A program made the position numbers and the translations under genes. The notes under the pieces are model-generated. The model did not search any database. It was not told the origin of the DNA and was given only the letters and a program-made list of their open reading frames with translations. Source: DASRWI01 sp035654655 (GTDB taxonomy: Bacteria; Bacteroidota; Ignavibacteria; Ignavibacteriales; Ignavibacteriaceae). Taken from it: a stretch of 64,000 nucleotides of DNA. Below, one piece after another: positions 43,551-53,650 of this stretch (position 1 is its first letter; each line of letters starts with the position of its first letter). The stretch is taken from assembly GCA_035654655.1 (NCBI GenBank), contig DASRWI010000041.1:37988-101987 (forward strand), given 5' to 3'.

Positions 43551-45071
43551 ATGACACCTGAACAGAATTTCGCTTTATACTATGAGAATATACACGTCCC
43601 CATTCAAGTTATCAATAAAGATGGAAAAGTAGTTTACGTTAATCCATCCTTTTCATTTCATTGGGGATATGATATTGCTGAATTAGAAAATTATAATATT
43701 TATAAAGACCCTGAAGTAAGACGGGCAGGTTTACAGCATATCATTTCAAGAGTTTTTGAGGATAAATCTTCCTGTTTTGTTGAAAGTTATTCTGATTCAT
43801 TATTGAAAAACAAAGATGTAACCACTCCAATATTCAGAACCAAGATGTTTTATATTTCTTGGAATGAACAGGATTTTGTAGTATTTGAACATGAAGATGA
43901 TACTGAAATTGTTTTAATTGAAGAAGAATTAAAAAAAGCCAGAGAAAGCTCTCACGAAGCTGAAAGATTAAAAGATACTTTTCTAAATGTACTTTCACAT
44001 GAATTAAGAACTCCTTTAAATATTATTCTGGGATATTCTTTAATAATTAAAGAATCACTTAAAGATAAATTAAATTCTGAAGAAAAAGTTTATATCGACA
44101 ATCTTTATTCAGGCAGTGAAAGATTGTTTAAGAGTATTGCTCAAATGCTTGAGTTTGCACATATAGAAGCAGGTGATTTTAGAGTTAAGGTTGAAAAAAT
44201 TAATATTATTCCTGTTCTTAAAAACTGTATTGATGCAGTTTATAATCAAGCTTTAGAAAAAAATCTTGATATAAAAACAAGGTTTAATGTTAATCCTCTA
44301 ATGGTCGAAGTTGACTTGCAGTGTATAGAGAATGCAGTAAATAATTTATTATTGAATGCGATAAAATTTACTCAGCAGGGATTTATTGAAGTTGAGGTTG
44401 ATGTTCTTTCAGACAAAGATTTAATGGTTTGTAAAATAAAGGATTCAGGTATAGGAATTTCTTCTCAATATATGGACCATTTATTCACTCCATTTAGCCA
44501 GGAGGATTTAAATATTAGTAGAAACTATGAAGGTAATGGGTTAGGATTAGCTTTAGCTAAAAGGTATATCGAAAAATTAGGCGGTTCAATTATAGCAGAT
44601 AGTATAAAAGGTGTAGGAACAACGTTTACTTTTACTTTACCTTTTACTGCAAATAAAACAATAACAACGAGAAAGAAAAACATTCTTCCTCTATTTAAAA
44701 AAGTTTTGATGATTGATGAGACCAACAGTTCATATGGTTTGTTGAATGCCTTCTTAAAAAGCCATTATGAAATAGATATTTATGATTTTAGAAAATTTAA
44801 TCTTGAGCTCTTATTAAAGGAAGAATATAACCTTATCCTAATAGATGTCCATCAAAGTCATTGGGACCAGAGTATTATAATCTGCAAAGACATTAAGAGG
44901 CTTGATAAATATAACAGACCGATAATTATTTTATCCAGCGAATTCCAGGAAGAAAAAATCAATAAGTTTTTAAATGCAGGTGCCGATAAGTTCGTAGTAA
45001 AACCATTTTCTAAAGATGATATTTTAGAAACTTTAAATGCTTTCAACTTAGCAAATGCTGAACAGGCTTAA
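43551..45071 (+). CDS. PAS-histidine kinase-receiver hybrid
   Basis: 506 residues. A PAS domain (about 5-120: IQVINKDGKVVYVNPSFSFH) is followed by HisKA with FLNVLSHELRTPLNII (phospho-His about 152). HATPase_c has DSGIGIS and GNGLGLALAKR. A C-terminal receiver has the acceptor Asp in LILIDVHQSHW and the conserved Lys in FVVKPFSK. It is cytoplasmic, with no transmembrane segment. It starts eight bases after the GAF kinase gene and overlaps the PAP2-like gene by 17 nt. The receiver lacks an output domain, so a separate target is expected. Confidence 0.93.
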   Translation: MTPEQNFALYYENIHVPIQVINKDGKVVYVNPSFSFHWGYDIAELENYNIYKDPEVRRAGLQHIISRVFEDKSSCFVESYSDSLLKNKDVTTPIFRTKMFYISWNEQDFVVFEHEDDTEIVLIEEELKKARESSHEAERLKDTFLNVLSHELRTPLNIILGYSLIIKESLKDKLNSEEKVYIDNLYSGSERLFKSIAQMLEFAHIEAGDFRVKVEKINIIPVLKNCIDAVYNQALEKNLDIKTRFNVNPLMVEVDLQCIENAVNNLLLNAIKFTQQGFIEVEVDVLSDKDLMVCKIKDSGIGISSQYMDHLFTPFSQEDLNISRNYEGNGLGLALAKRYIEKLGGSIIADSIKGVGTTFTFTLPFTANKTITTRKKNILPLFKKVLMIDETNSSYGLLNAFLKSHYEIDIYDFRKFNLELLLKEEYNLILIDVHQSHWDQSIIICKDIKRLDKYNRPIIILSSEFQEEKINKFLNAGADKFVVKPFSKDDILETLNAFNLANAEQA

Positions 45072-45654
45072 AGATAAAAGATTTAGATTAGAATTTATTA
45101 TTTCTATAATAGTATTAATCGCAGTATTAATATCTTTGGCTTCTTTTTTGGTTTTCATTGAACAAAGGGAAGGTACTGTCCTTAATGATCCCCTTTTAGC
45201 ATTATTCCCTCCAATAAATTTAACATGGTTAATATTTGGTTTAATTTATCTTGGAATTTTAACTGCAGTATTTTACTTATTTAAAAATCCTGACCGTCTT
45301 CTATTTGCTATTCAGCTCTATGCATTAATGGTATTTACAAGAATAATCGCTATGTACATTGTTCCATTAAATCCACCAGCTAATATGATTCCTTTAATAG
45401 ATCCATTAGTTGAATTTTTTGGTACAGGTAAAACTCTATCTAAGGATTTATTCTTCTCAGGTCATACTGCAACTCTTTTTATTTTATTCTTAACCGCTGA
45501 AAATAAAATTGTTAAAACCATTTTTTTTACTTGTACAATCATTGTGGGAATCAGTGTAATATTACAGCACGTACACTATTCAATTGATGTAATGGCGGCA
45601 TTATTCTTCACTTACTCCCTTTATTATTTCCTTAAATATTTAAAATCAGCCTGA
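45055..45654 (+). CDS. PAP2/sphingomyelin-synthase-like membrane phosphatase
   Basis: 199 residues with five to six helices. The lipid phosphatase core is partly visible: FFSGHTATLFILFL with the central His, then LQHVHYSIDVMAALFF with the second His and Asp. This matches the PAP2_C/sphingomyelin-synthase-like subfamily, which acts on lipid phosphates or transfers headgroups. The first (KxxxxxxRP) motif is not evident. Its start lies within the end of the hybrid kinase gene. Confidence 0.82.
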   Translation: MLNRLKDKRFRLEFIISIIVLIAVLISLASFLVFIEQREGTVLNDPLLALFPPINLTWLIFGLIYLGILTAVFYLFKNPDRLLFAIQLYALMVFTRIIAMYIVPLNPPANMIPLIDPLVEFFGTGKTLSKDLFFSGHTATLFILFLTAENKIVKTIFFTCTIIVGISVILQHVHYSIDVMAALFFTYSLYYFLKYLKSA

Positions 45655-45723
45655 TTAAATTTTCATATCTAAACTTTATTTTATTATTTTTTATTTAACT
45701 TTTCAAAATAACTATGTTGTAAT

Positions 45724-47172
45724 ATGAAAAAATTTATTTTCTTCTTTTTTGTCATAATTAGTTCCAATACCTTCCCTCAGTTATATGAAAAATTAGTAGA
45801 GTACAATAACTCACCTGAATTAAAAAATTCTCAATTTAGTGTTTATGCTGAGTATTGTAGTAGCGGTAAAGAAATATTTTCTTACAATAGCCAATTTGCA
45901 CTTGCACCAGCTTCAAATTTAAAAATATTTTCTTCAGCAGTTGCTTTATGTTTGCTTGGTTCTGATTTCAAATATGAAACTAATCTTTATTATTCAGGTA
46001 ACATTGAAGATGGTGTTCTAAATGGTAATATTTATATTCAAGGCGGAGGCGATCCTACTTTGGGCTCAAATCGGGTAAAGACTTCTACTCCACTTGATTC
46101 TCTTCTTATATTATGGAGTTCTGAAATAAAAAAATTAGGTATTACAAAGATTTATGGAAGCATTATTGCTGATGCAAGTATGTATGAAAAATTTACTGTT
46201 CCTAATTATTATCCATGGATTGACATAGGTAATTATTATGGTGCAGGAACTTCAGCCTTAAATATATTTGACAATCTTTATTATCTATATTTCAAACCTG
46301 GCAAACAAATTAATGACTCTGCTTCTGTTTTAAGAACGTATCCTTTTATTAAAAATTTAAAATTCGAAAATGATATGAAGACAGGGGAAGAAGGTTCAGG
46401 AGACAATGGTTATATCTATAATGCTCCTTATAGTAATAATGCTTATTTATTCGGGACAATTCCTTCTGGAGTAAATGAGTTTTCTATAAGGGGTTCAATA
46501 CCAAATCCTCCTTTAACAACCTGTTATTTGCTTCAGGATGAATTAATAAAGAATAGTATAACTATTAGCAGTTCACCTTATGTTGTAAATGATAAAATAG
46601 ATTATACAAATTCAAAATTAATTTACAAGCATTATTCTCCTGAATTAAAAGATATAGTTTATATGATAAATAAAATCAGTTTTAATCTTTATGCTGAACA
46701 GGTATTTAAAACAGCAGGATTAAAAATGTTTGGTGAAGGAACAACATACAATGGTGTTAAAGCAGTAAAAAGATTTTTAGATTCTGTTGGCGTTCCTACT
46801 GATGGGCTGGATTTATATGATGGCTCAGGCTTATCAAGAACTAATACAATTACAACAAAAATGATGTGCAAGCTTTTATCTTTTATGACTACTCAGCCTA
46901 CATATGATGCTTTTTATAATTCTTTGGGAATTGCAGGTGATCCTAATGATATAAGCTCATTTAAAAATTTTGGAGCTAATACCTTAATCGCTAAAAATGC
47001 CAGAATAAAATCAGGTACAATAAACGGAGTAAAGAGTCATAGTGGTTATGTAAAAAATAAAAAAGGAGATTTGATTTCCTTCAGCATAATCACTAATAAT
47101 TATGATGGCTCATCAAGTAAACTAACTAACATCCATTCCAAAATTGTACAAATGATTGCAGACGATTATTAA
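45724..47172 (+). CDS. dacB: D-alanyl-D-alanine carboxypeptidase/endopeptidase (PBP4 type)
   Basis: 482 residues. A signal peptide ends NTFPQL. The penicillin-binding triad is present: SxxK as ASNLK (Ser64, Lys67), SxN in YDGSGLSRTN, and KSGT in ARIKSGTINGV. A ~170-residue insertion after SxxK is typical of class C PBP4. It trims or cuts peptidoglycan cross-links in the periplasm. Ends at a strong terminator. Confidence 0.94.
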   Translation: MKKFIFFFFVIISSNTFPQLYEKLVEYNNSPELKNSQFSVYAEYCSSGKEIFSYNSQFALAPASNLKIFSSAVALCLLGSDFKYETNLYYSGNIEDGVLNGNIYIQGGGDPTLGSNRVKTSTPLDSLLILWSSEIKKLGITKIYGSIIADASMYEKFTVPNYYPWIDIGNYYGAGTSALNIFDNLYYLYFKPGKQINDSASVLRTYPFIKNLKFENDMKTGEEGSGDNGYIYNAPYSNNAYLFGTIPSGVNEFSIRGSIPNPPLTTCYLLQDELIKNSITISSSPYVVNDKIDYTNSKLIYKHYSPELKDIVYMINKISFNLYAEQVFKTAGLKMFGEGTTYNGVKAVKRFLDSVGVPTDGLDLYDGSGLSRTNTITTKMMCKLLSFMTTQPTYDAFYNSLGIAGDPNDISSFKNFGANTLIAKNARIKSGTINGVKSHSGYVKNKKGDLISFSIITNNYDGSSSKLTNIHSKIVQMIADDY

Positions 47173-47174
47173 AC

Positions 47175-47209
47175 AAAAAAAGCTGATTATCACTAATCAG
47201 CTTTTTTTT
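47175..47209. terminator. Bidirectional terminator between dacB and the Ig-like lipoprotein gene
   Basis: A long stem AAAAAAAGCTGATTA/TAATCAGCTTTTTTT around TCAC works on either strand for the two convergent genes. Confidence 0.95.
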
Positions 47210-47228
47210 ATTTATATTTATTTATAAT

Positions 47229-48632
47229 CTAATACCCTGTTCCTGTTATAGTATAAAATGCTTTACCATTAGGACCATCTGATTTAATTTTTAAGGTAAT
47301 TGGTTTTAATGTATTTGTACTATCTTTATCATAAACAGTAAACCCAAATTGAGTCCAGGCTTTACTTTGTGTATCGGGTAAAGTTATATCTATATCTCCC
47401 TGAACTCCTACACCCTCTCCTTCCACAGATACAGAAATTTTATTATCTGAAGATAAAGGATTACCATATCGATCAGCAACCTTAAATGTAAAAGCTTGGG
47501 AACCATTATTTGATACATTTAATGAAGTTGGAGTTACTGTAATAAAGGGAGCACCTGAAAATAAAACAACAGTTGATTTCGAAATGTTCTCCATATTTTC
47601 ATTGGAAGTAGTTGCCGTTATAGTTGCAAATCCAGGACCTAACGAAGGATGATTTGGTTCAGGATTTCCCGAAATTAAATTAACTGTTCCTCTTCCTTCA
47701 GCGTCAGTTAATAAAGAGCCAACTATGATACCACCTGAAGTAGTAAAATATATGGCAGTGTTTGGTTTTACAGGGTTTCCAAATTTATCTCCTACTATCA
47801 CAGATATAGGATCTATCTCCCCATAAATATCTAAACCCGGAAAATTAAAAGCTGAAGGACCTAAACTAAAATGGTCAACATCAGGTAAACCTCCATGAAT
47901 GGATATATATACCGGTTTACTAATTATTTTATTGGTGCCTTGGTTTATTTCTGCATAAAGCTGAACAATCCCTGCTCTTGTACCACTAGTAAGGAAACAA
48001 TTTACTTTTCCTTCCTTATCGGACTTAGCACTTAAAGGAGATAAAAATTCTCCGCCAAGTACATTAGCTAATTTAAAGTTAACAGTAACAGCATTTATAA
48101 TATTTATTGGATAACCACTTGAATCATAAACCTGGAAAGTTATCGATGAAGTTTCAATTCCACCACTTTCTTTTACATTAATGTTATTAGGAGAAGCACT
48201 TGTTAAAGAAATACTCGCAGGAGGACCTGATAAAATGATTTCATTATTCCCGGTAGATTTTAACCTTAATACCGGTACATCAGCAGGTTTCCCTACTGTA
48301 ACAAATGCAGTTACGGTATCATTTTCATAATTATTTTTATAACCAATTACTGTCAAGTCTTCACTATTATCAAGCAGAATATTAACTGAATATTCTCCAT
48401 TTGCATTTGTAAAAGCTACAGAATCGATTTTTGAACCAATTATTCTTACGTAAGCACTATCTATTCCTAGATTGCTTACCATATCAATTACTTTCCCCTT
48501 AACAAGGGTATAACCTTCAGCCTGCCCTTCTTCTGCAGGATCTGTTGTTTTATCCTTACAACCAAAGAAAGATAAAGTTATTGTAAAGATTACCATCAAC
48601 GGGTATAATAAAAAGAGTTTATGTTTATTCAT
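47229..48632 (-). CDS. Lipoprotein with carboxypeptidase-regulatory-like and Big_1 Ig-like domains
   Basis: 467 residues. The lipobox FFGC is at about 22-25, followed by a Lys/Thr linker. A CarboxypepD_reg-like beta sandwich (VKGKVIDMVSNLGIDSAYVR, about 44-120) is followed by three invasin-like Big_1 repeats. These carry signatures such as SDKEGKVNCFLTSGTRAGIV and TDAEGRGTVNLISGNP. It is probably surface- or outer-membrane-exposed and adhesive or structural. No enzymatic motif. Confidence 0.87.
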   Translation of the reverse strand: MNKHKLFLLYPLMVIFTITLSFFGCKDKTTDPAEEGQAEGYTLVKGKVIDMVSNLGIDSAYVRIIGSKIDSVAFTNANGEYSVNILLDNSEDLTVIGYKNNYENDTVTAFVTVGKPADVPVLRLKSTGNNEIILSGPPASISLTSASPNNINVKESGGIETSSITFQVYDSSGYPINIINAVTVNFKLANVLGGEFLSPLSAKSDKEGKVNCFLTSGTRAGIVQLYAEINQGTNKIISKPVYISIHGGLPDVDHFSLGPSAFNFPGLDIYGEIDPISVIVGDKFGNPVKPNTAIYFTTSGGIIVGSLLTDAEGRGTVNLISGNPEPNHPSLGPGFATITATTSNENMENISKSTVVLFSGAPFITVTPTSLNVSNNGSQAFTFKVADRYGNPLSSDNKISVSVEGEGVGVQGDIDITLPDTQSKAWTQFGFTVYDKDSTNTLKPITLKIKSDGPNGKAFYTITGTGY

Positions 48633-48815
48633 ACTGTTTTTTCTTTTTTGTGTATAATTTTGTAAATAATACCTGTAATTATTTTGATAGCGGAAATATT
48701 TACGGAATTTTTTACAAAGCCATATACTTATATTATCGAATATTTATTGAAATTATTTATTAGAAGAATATAATTCCTTATTATGCAATTTACATACCAG
48801 ATTATATTTAAAAAG

Positions 48816-48843
48816 AAAGAGAGTCCTAAAAAGGACTCTCTTT
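48816..48843 (-). terminator. Rho-independent terminator after the T9SS protease gene
   Basis: A 12-bp stem AAAGAGAGTCCT/AGGACTCTCTTT with a four-base loop is followed by a T-rich tract on the minus strand, 28 bp past the stop. Confidence 0.92.
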
Positions 48844-48871
48844 AATAGACTATCTATTTATTCACCTTTGA

Positions 48872-51800
48872 CTACTTTATTACCGACATTTTCTTTGTGC
48901 TTGTAAACTTACCTGAGTTAAGTCTGTAAATGTACATACCTGATGATAAATTAGAAGCATCTAATTTTACCTCGTGATAACCTGCTTCCAATTCTCCTGA
49001 GTAAATGTCCATAACTTTTTCACCAAGATTATTGAACAATGTTAAGCTAACCTGAGTTTTAACAGGAAGATTAAACTTAACAGTTGTAGATGGATTGAAT
49101 GGATTCGGATAATTCTGGAATAATGCAAATTGATTTGGTGCCTTAACATCAACTTCAATAGCATCTGAATATTGAACTTTACCATCCAGGTCAATCTGTT
49201 TTAATCTATATGAATATTTTCCAATCTTAAGGTCTCTATCTGTAAAGGAATATTTTACAACTTCAGTAGATGTAACATTTCCTTTAACGAATCCTGTTTC
49301 AGCCCAGCTTGATTTTCCATTTTCTTTTCTCTCAATAGCAAAACCTCTATTGTTTACTTCTGTAGCTGTTGACCATCTTAATACAACATTGTTGTCCATT
49401 TGTTCAGCTTGTAATGAAGTCAATTCAACAGGTACTGAAAGAATTGTCATTGATACTGGTATAACTATTGAATCATTAACAGGGTCATTACTGGTAATAA
49501 TCATATCCATTGAATAATCACCAACAGGGAAATCTTCTGAATTAAATGTCAATTTAATTTGAGCAGTTGCATCTTTTGTTAATGTACCTGCTAAATTATT
49601 TCCAAATAACCATTCTGGTTCTGCCATATAAAGAACCGCAAGATTATTTTTAATATAATTAGCATTGTAAGCAACTTGAAGACCATCTGTACCTGTTTGG
49701 TTCTCAATACCTACTGTTGCACTATTAAGAGTTGCAACCATATTATTATAATAAAAGAAGATTTTACCATTTTTCATTAATACAATTTGGAAAGTAAGTG
49801 CACCGGTAGCACTATATTTCTGCCAATTTGTATATTGAATAATAAATTTATCAGGGAAAGATTGATAGTGAACTGTTCCTTGAGTTCTTCCATCCAAATC
49901 ATCCCAGAAAGCTGCTAATAAGCCGCCATTAGGCTGGCTTGTGTTTGGTATTGTGGCATTTGAATAGTTGCTTGCACTTGTAAAATTATTAAAGTAAGCG
50001 AAACCATTCGTAGATACACTTACAGTATTTTGAAGAGTACCATAAAATTTAAAAGGGAATCCAATATTGAAAGGTCCAGCATGACCATCATCCAAGGCGG
50101 TGCCTGTACCATCCGGAACCCATCCCGTAACTAATGTACCTGATGTTGAAATATCGGTCCAAACATAAGCAGGCCCATTTGGTTCATCAGAATCAATCCA
50201 TTTATAGCCAAATAGATCAGGACCACCTAGTCCTTTAATGCTAATACCTGGATATTGATAAGGATTTTCTTTTGTATCAACTGCAGATACTTCACTATTT
50301 TCAACAGGAACTATTTGAATATTTACATATCCGCTTGGGAATGTATTATTATCAAGAGTCACCTGATAATCCAAAGTTGATGGAGTTGCTGAATTATTTT
50401 TCAACATTACTGAATCCGTAGTGGAAACGTTGTTCAAAATTTCTTTATGAATGTCGGTTACATTTACTACTGCTACTGGAGCAGCTAATGTTGTTCCTGA
50501 AGGAACATTAGAAATTAATGACCAGTTGTTCCATAAATCTTTTGAACGAATTGCAAAATAGTAAGTTGAAGTAAATGGTAATCCGGTAACAGTTAAACTT
50601 TGAGGATTTCCTGAATCCCCAATTTGTCCAACATAATTTATTGGTGTACCATTATTAAATGTTACAGTATCTGTAATAGGGCTGCTTGAATAAACTATTT
50701 TATATGATTTAATTCCTCCGAAGGATGTATCCATAGGAGTACTCCAGGTAAGAGTTAAACTATTTGAAGTTGGATTAGCAACAGCTAAATCAGTTATTCT
50801 TGTTGGTGGTACTGTATCTGGTTGTCCCATTGAAGGATCCCAACCATCAACAATTAATAAACCCGTATTATCAGGGTCTAACCAATCTTTTAATCTTGTA
50901 GATGCTGAAGTTCCATAATTCCAAGACATTGAGAACTTGCCATATAAATCAGATTTATCCGAAGCAGTACAAGATGAAGGACCACCGTGTAATTGTCCTT
51001 TTATTCTATGAAGTTGATCATAAACAGGTGAACCTGAAGAACCTGGTTCAGTTACACCATTCGACCATTGAACTCTCCAATGACTATTTGCAGGAGTTCC
51101 TGACCATGTATCATTAGTAAAAGGAACAGATATAAAAGAAATTTTCTTTATATCACCTGATGGATGATGAATGCAAGTTCCGCTTGTTGCAGCCTCATCA
51201 ATAGCATTCCATCCGGCAAAGTGAACTTGATATGAATCAGGAATAGCTTCAGTTAGTTCTAATAATGCAAAATCGGAAGCTGCGTTATTTGCTTTTAATG
51301 TAGTTCCTTGAACTGTATAATTTAAAGGTCCATCAATATTTGTACAATTAGGACTTTCATAATTGAACATGATAATCCAGGTGGAGGTTGTTTGTCCACT
51401 TATACAATGGTTAGCAGTCAAAAAATATTGTTTTAAATCCTGTCTAATATTATTAATCATACTGCCAGAACATAATCTGAAATTACCAGCAGTAAGAATC
51501 ATAGCAGCGCCTCTTTTTTCATTCTGCCAATTGTCTCCTACAGCGCAATTCACGTTATTGTTACAACTTCCAGATTCGCCAAAGTCATTTCTTTCAGCAA
51601 TAATTTTAAATACATTTTTGTATCCATGAATTATTGAAGAAACATTAATTCTTCCGGGAAATCTGGTAACAGCAGGTTCATAATATTCAAGAACAGTTGT
51701 TTCACCTCTTACCAATGAAGTAGCAAAAATTCCATCTTCTTTATTATTCTTTGATGTGAAAGCACCAAGTACTTCTGTCTTTGTTGAATTATAAACAAAG

Positions 51801-52168
51801 AACTTTGCACCATCTGGAAGCCAAAAATCATTATAAACTAAATTGATTGTAATTGCTTCAGGTGAATGAATTTGCAATCTCCAAATACGGCTGCCATCAG
51901 GCATATAATCCCAGGTCCCTGAATTTTCCATATTGAAATTAACTTCGAAAGGATAGCCGAATCTTAATGGGACTCCTTTTGATTCATCAATAGCATCTTC
52001 TGCTAAAACTTGAGCTAAATCGAATGAAGGCATTTCAACCTGATGAACAAAACTGGATTGAACGACATGGTTAAAGCTATAAGGCATTCCACCTTCACTT
52101 ACTTGAGCATTTAGAGAAATTATTGAGAAAAAGAAAAGTAAGAAAATACTGTAGTATTTTATACGCAT
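48872..52168 (-). CDS. T9SS-secreted trypsin-like serine protease with Fn3 domain
   Basis: 1098 residues. A signal peptide ends SLNAQ, then a ~180-residue pro-region. The protease domain is chymotrypsin-like: His in FLTANHC (254), Asp in ASDFALLEL (299), Ser in EPGSSGSPV (378). It resembles lysyl endopeptidase (Achromobacter protease I type). A fibronectin-III domain (about 455-560), a Reeler/NIDO-like beta region with GFAYFNNFTSASN, and the NYPNPFNPSTTVKFN linker with a type A sorting domain follow. Expected to be active outside the cell. Specificity is not assigned. Confidence 0.92.
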   Translation of the reverse strand: MRIKYYSIFLLFFFSIISLNAQVSEGGMPYSFNHVVQSSFVHQVEMPSFDLAQVLAEDAIDESKGVPLRFGYPFEVNFNMENSGTWDYMPDGSRIWRLQIHSPEAITINLVYNDFWLPDGAKFFVYNSTKTEVLGAFTSKNNKEDGIFATSLVRGETTVLEYYEPAVTRFPGRINVSSIIHGYKNVFKIIAERNDFGESGSCNNNVNCAVGDNWQNEKRGAAMILTAGNFRLCSGSMINNIRQDLKQYFLTANHCISGQTTSTWIIMFNYESPNCTNIDGPLNYTVQGTTLKANNAASDFALLELTEAIPDSYQVHFAGWNAIDEAATSGTCIHHPSGDIKKISFISVPFTNDTWSGTPANSHWRVQWSNGVTEPGSSGSPVYDQLHRIKGQLHGGPSSCTASDKSDLYGKFSMSWNYGTSASTRLKDWLDPDNTGLLIVDGWDPSMGQPDTVPPTRITDLAVANPTSNSLTLTWSTPMDTSFGGIKSYKIVYSSSPITDTVTFNNGTPINYVGQIGDSGNPQSLTVTGLPFTSTYYFAIRSKDLWNNWSLISNVPSGTTLAAPVAVVNVTDIHKEILNNVSTTDSVMLKNNSATPSTLDYQVTLDNNTFPSGYVNIQIVPVENSEVSAVDTKENPYQYPGISIKGLGGPDLFGYKWIDSDEPNGPAYVWTDISTSGTLVTGWVPDGTGTALDDGHAGPFNIGFPFKFYGTLQNTVSVSTNGFAYFNNFTSASNYSNATIPNTSQPNGGLLAAFWDDLDGRTQGTVHYQSFPDKFIIQYTNWQKYSATGALTFQIVLMKNGKIFFYYNNMVATLNSATVGIENQTGTDGLQVAYNANYIKNNLAVLYMAEPEWLFGNNLAGTLTKDATAQIKLTFNSEDFPVGDYSMDMIITSNDPVNDSIVIPVSMTILSVPVELTSLQAEQMDNNVVLRWSTATEVNNRGFAIERKENGKSSWAETGFVKGNVTSTEVVKYSFTDRDLKIGKYSYRLKQIDLDGKVQYSDAIEVDVKAPNQFALFQNYPNPFNPSTTVKFNLPVKTQVSLTLFNNLGEKVMDIYSGELEAGYHEVKLDASNLSSGMYIYRLNSGKFTSTKKMSVIK

Positions 52169-52252
52169 TGAGGTACCTTTAAATTAGTTAGTGTAAAAGG
52201 TCACAAATCAATTTATAATATTTTTCCCAAAATAAAAAGAAAAATATTTTTT

Positions 52253-53650
52253 TTATTTTCCTTTAGTATCCCTTTTTATCATCTGCCAGATTGTAAGAAT
52301 GATAATTTGTATATCTAACCAAATGGACCAATTCTCAATATACCATAAATCGAATTGAATTCTTTTTTTTGTTCTTTGAGTATTTTCTTCTTCATTCTGT
52401 ACATCCCCTCTTAATCCGTGAACCTGCGCCCAACCTGTAATACCGGGTTTAACATTATGCCTTAATTTAATTTCCTCAACAATTCTTCCATATTTTTTAT
52501 GATAAGCTATAGCGTGAGGGCGTGGACCAACAATCGACATATCACCTAACAATACATTTATAAATTGAGGCAATTCATCCAAGTTGGATTTTCTTAAAAA
52601 CGTTCCAATTTTTGTAATTCTTGGATCATTATGAATAACCGGAGTAAATTCATCTTCCGAGGAATTTACCTGATGCATCGTTCTGAATTTATAACATTTA
52701 AATTCTTTATTCTTAACTCCAACCCTATTCTGAACAAATAATACTTTCCCTTTTGATGATAACTTTATCATTATCATTATTATAGGGAATAACCACCATA
52801 GTAAGAGTGTAGAAATAATAATAGTAAACAATAGGTCAAAAAATCTTTTTACAATTCTCCATTGAACTTCATCTAACGGTTCTTTTCTAACGGTAATAAT
52901 AGGAAAATTAGCAACGCTGCTGATAATAAACTTCTTTGACATAAACCTGAAGTAATCCGGGATAATATGAACTTTAACTGCATACTTATTACATATTCTA
53001 ATTATCTCATCAAGTTCACCAAAAGCAGAATCAGGGAGAGCGATAACTGCTTCATCAACTTCAACTTTACTCAATATATTATCAAGTTCTTCAACTTTTC
53101 CTAAGATATCATCACCTCTGATAGTATAATCATCAAGAAAACCTTTAACCTTAAATCCAAAATCAGGATTCTCATTTATCATTTTTTCAAAATTTAATCC
53201 AGTCTCTCCCTTTCCAATTATTATTAAACTTCTAACATTTTTCCCTTTTCTTCTTAATGATTTCAGAAGAAGCTTAAATATTAAAGTTCGTATGCTGACT
53301 ACAACAATCAATAGAGCAGAATAATAAACGATAAAATTTCTGGTGAATAAATCTTCCTTAACAATGAAAATAAAGAAGATTGAAGTAAAAGTTTGGACTA
53401 ATACTATCTTTAAAATATTTACAAATTGAAGGGATAAACTTTTTGAATAAAAGTCATCATAAAAGGAAATAACATTAGAAGTGAAGTACCAAACAACATT
53501 CAACAGGATCATAAGAATAAACATATGATCTTTTTGCAATAATATTCCAAATGATTGTGCAGCTATGGCGGAAAAAAGGAAAATACTATTAAGAATGATT
53601 AAATCAACAATTATCCTGAATAGGTTGCGTGATTTTTTATTAACAATCAT
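52253..53650 (-). CDS. Undecaprenyl-phosphate sugar-phosphate transferase (WcaJ-like)
   Basis: 465 residues. Four N-terminal helices and a CoA-binding-like Rossmann part (IGKGETGLNFEKM near 150) precede the bacterial sugar transferase domain. That domain carries KRFFDLLFTI, FRTMH, KIGTFLRKSNLDELPQFINV and GPRPHAIAYH, ending with GWAQVHGLRGD. It transfers hexose-1-phosphate to the lipid carrier, the first step of exopolysaccharide or O-antigen assembly. It ends the minus-strand glycan operon and overlaps the GT9 gene by 4 nt. Confidence 0.94.
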   Translation of the reverse strand: MIVNKKSRNLFRIIVDLIILNSIFLFSAIAAQSFGILLQKDHMFILMILLNVVWYFTSNVISFYDDFYSKSLSLQFVNILKIVLVQTFTSIFFIFIVKEDLFTRNFIVYYSALLIVVVSIRTLIFKLLLKSLRRKGKNVRSLIIIGKGETGLNFEKMINENPDFGFKVKGFLDDYTIRGDDILGKVEELDNILSKVEVDEAVIALPDSAFGELDEIIRICNKYAVKVHIIPDYFRFMSKKFIISSVANFPIITVRKEPLDEVQWRIVKRFFDLLFTIIISTLLLWWLFPIIMIMIKLSSKGKVLFVQNRVGVKNKEFKCYKFRTMHQVNSSEDEFTPVIHNDPRITKIGTFLRKSNLDELPQFINVLLGDMSIVGPRPHAIAYHKKYGRIVEEIKLRHNVKPGITGWAQVHGLRGDVQNEEENTQRTKKRIQFDLWYIENWSIWLDIQIIILTIWQMIKRDTKGK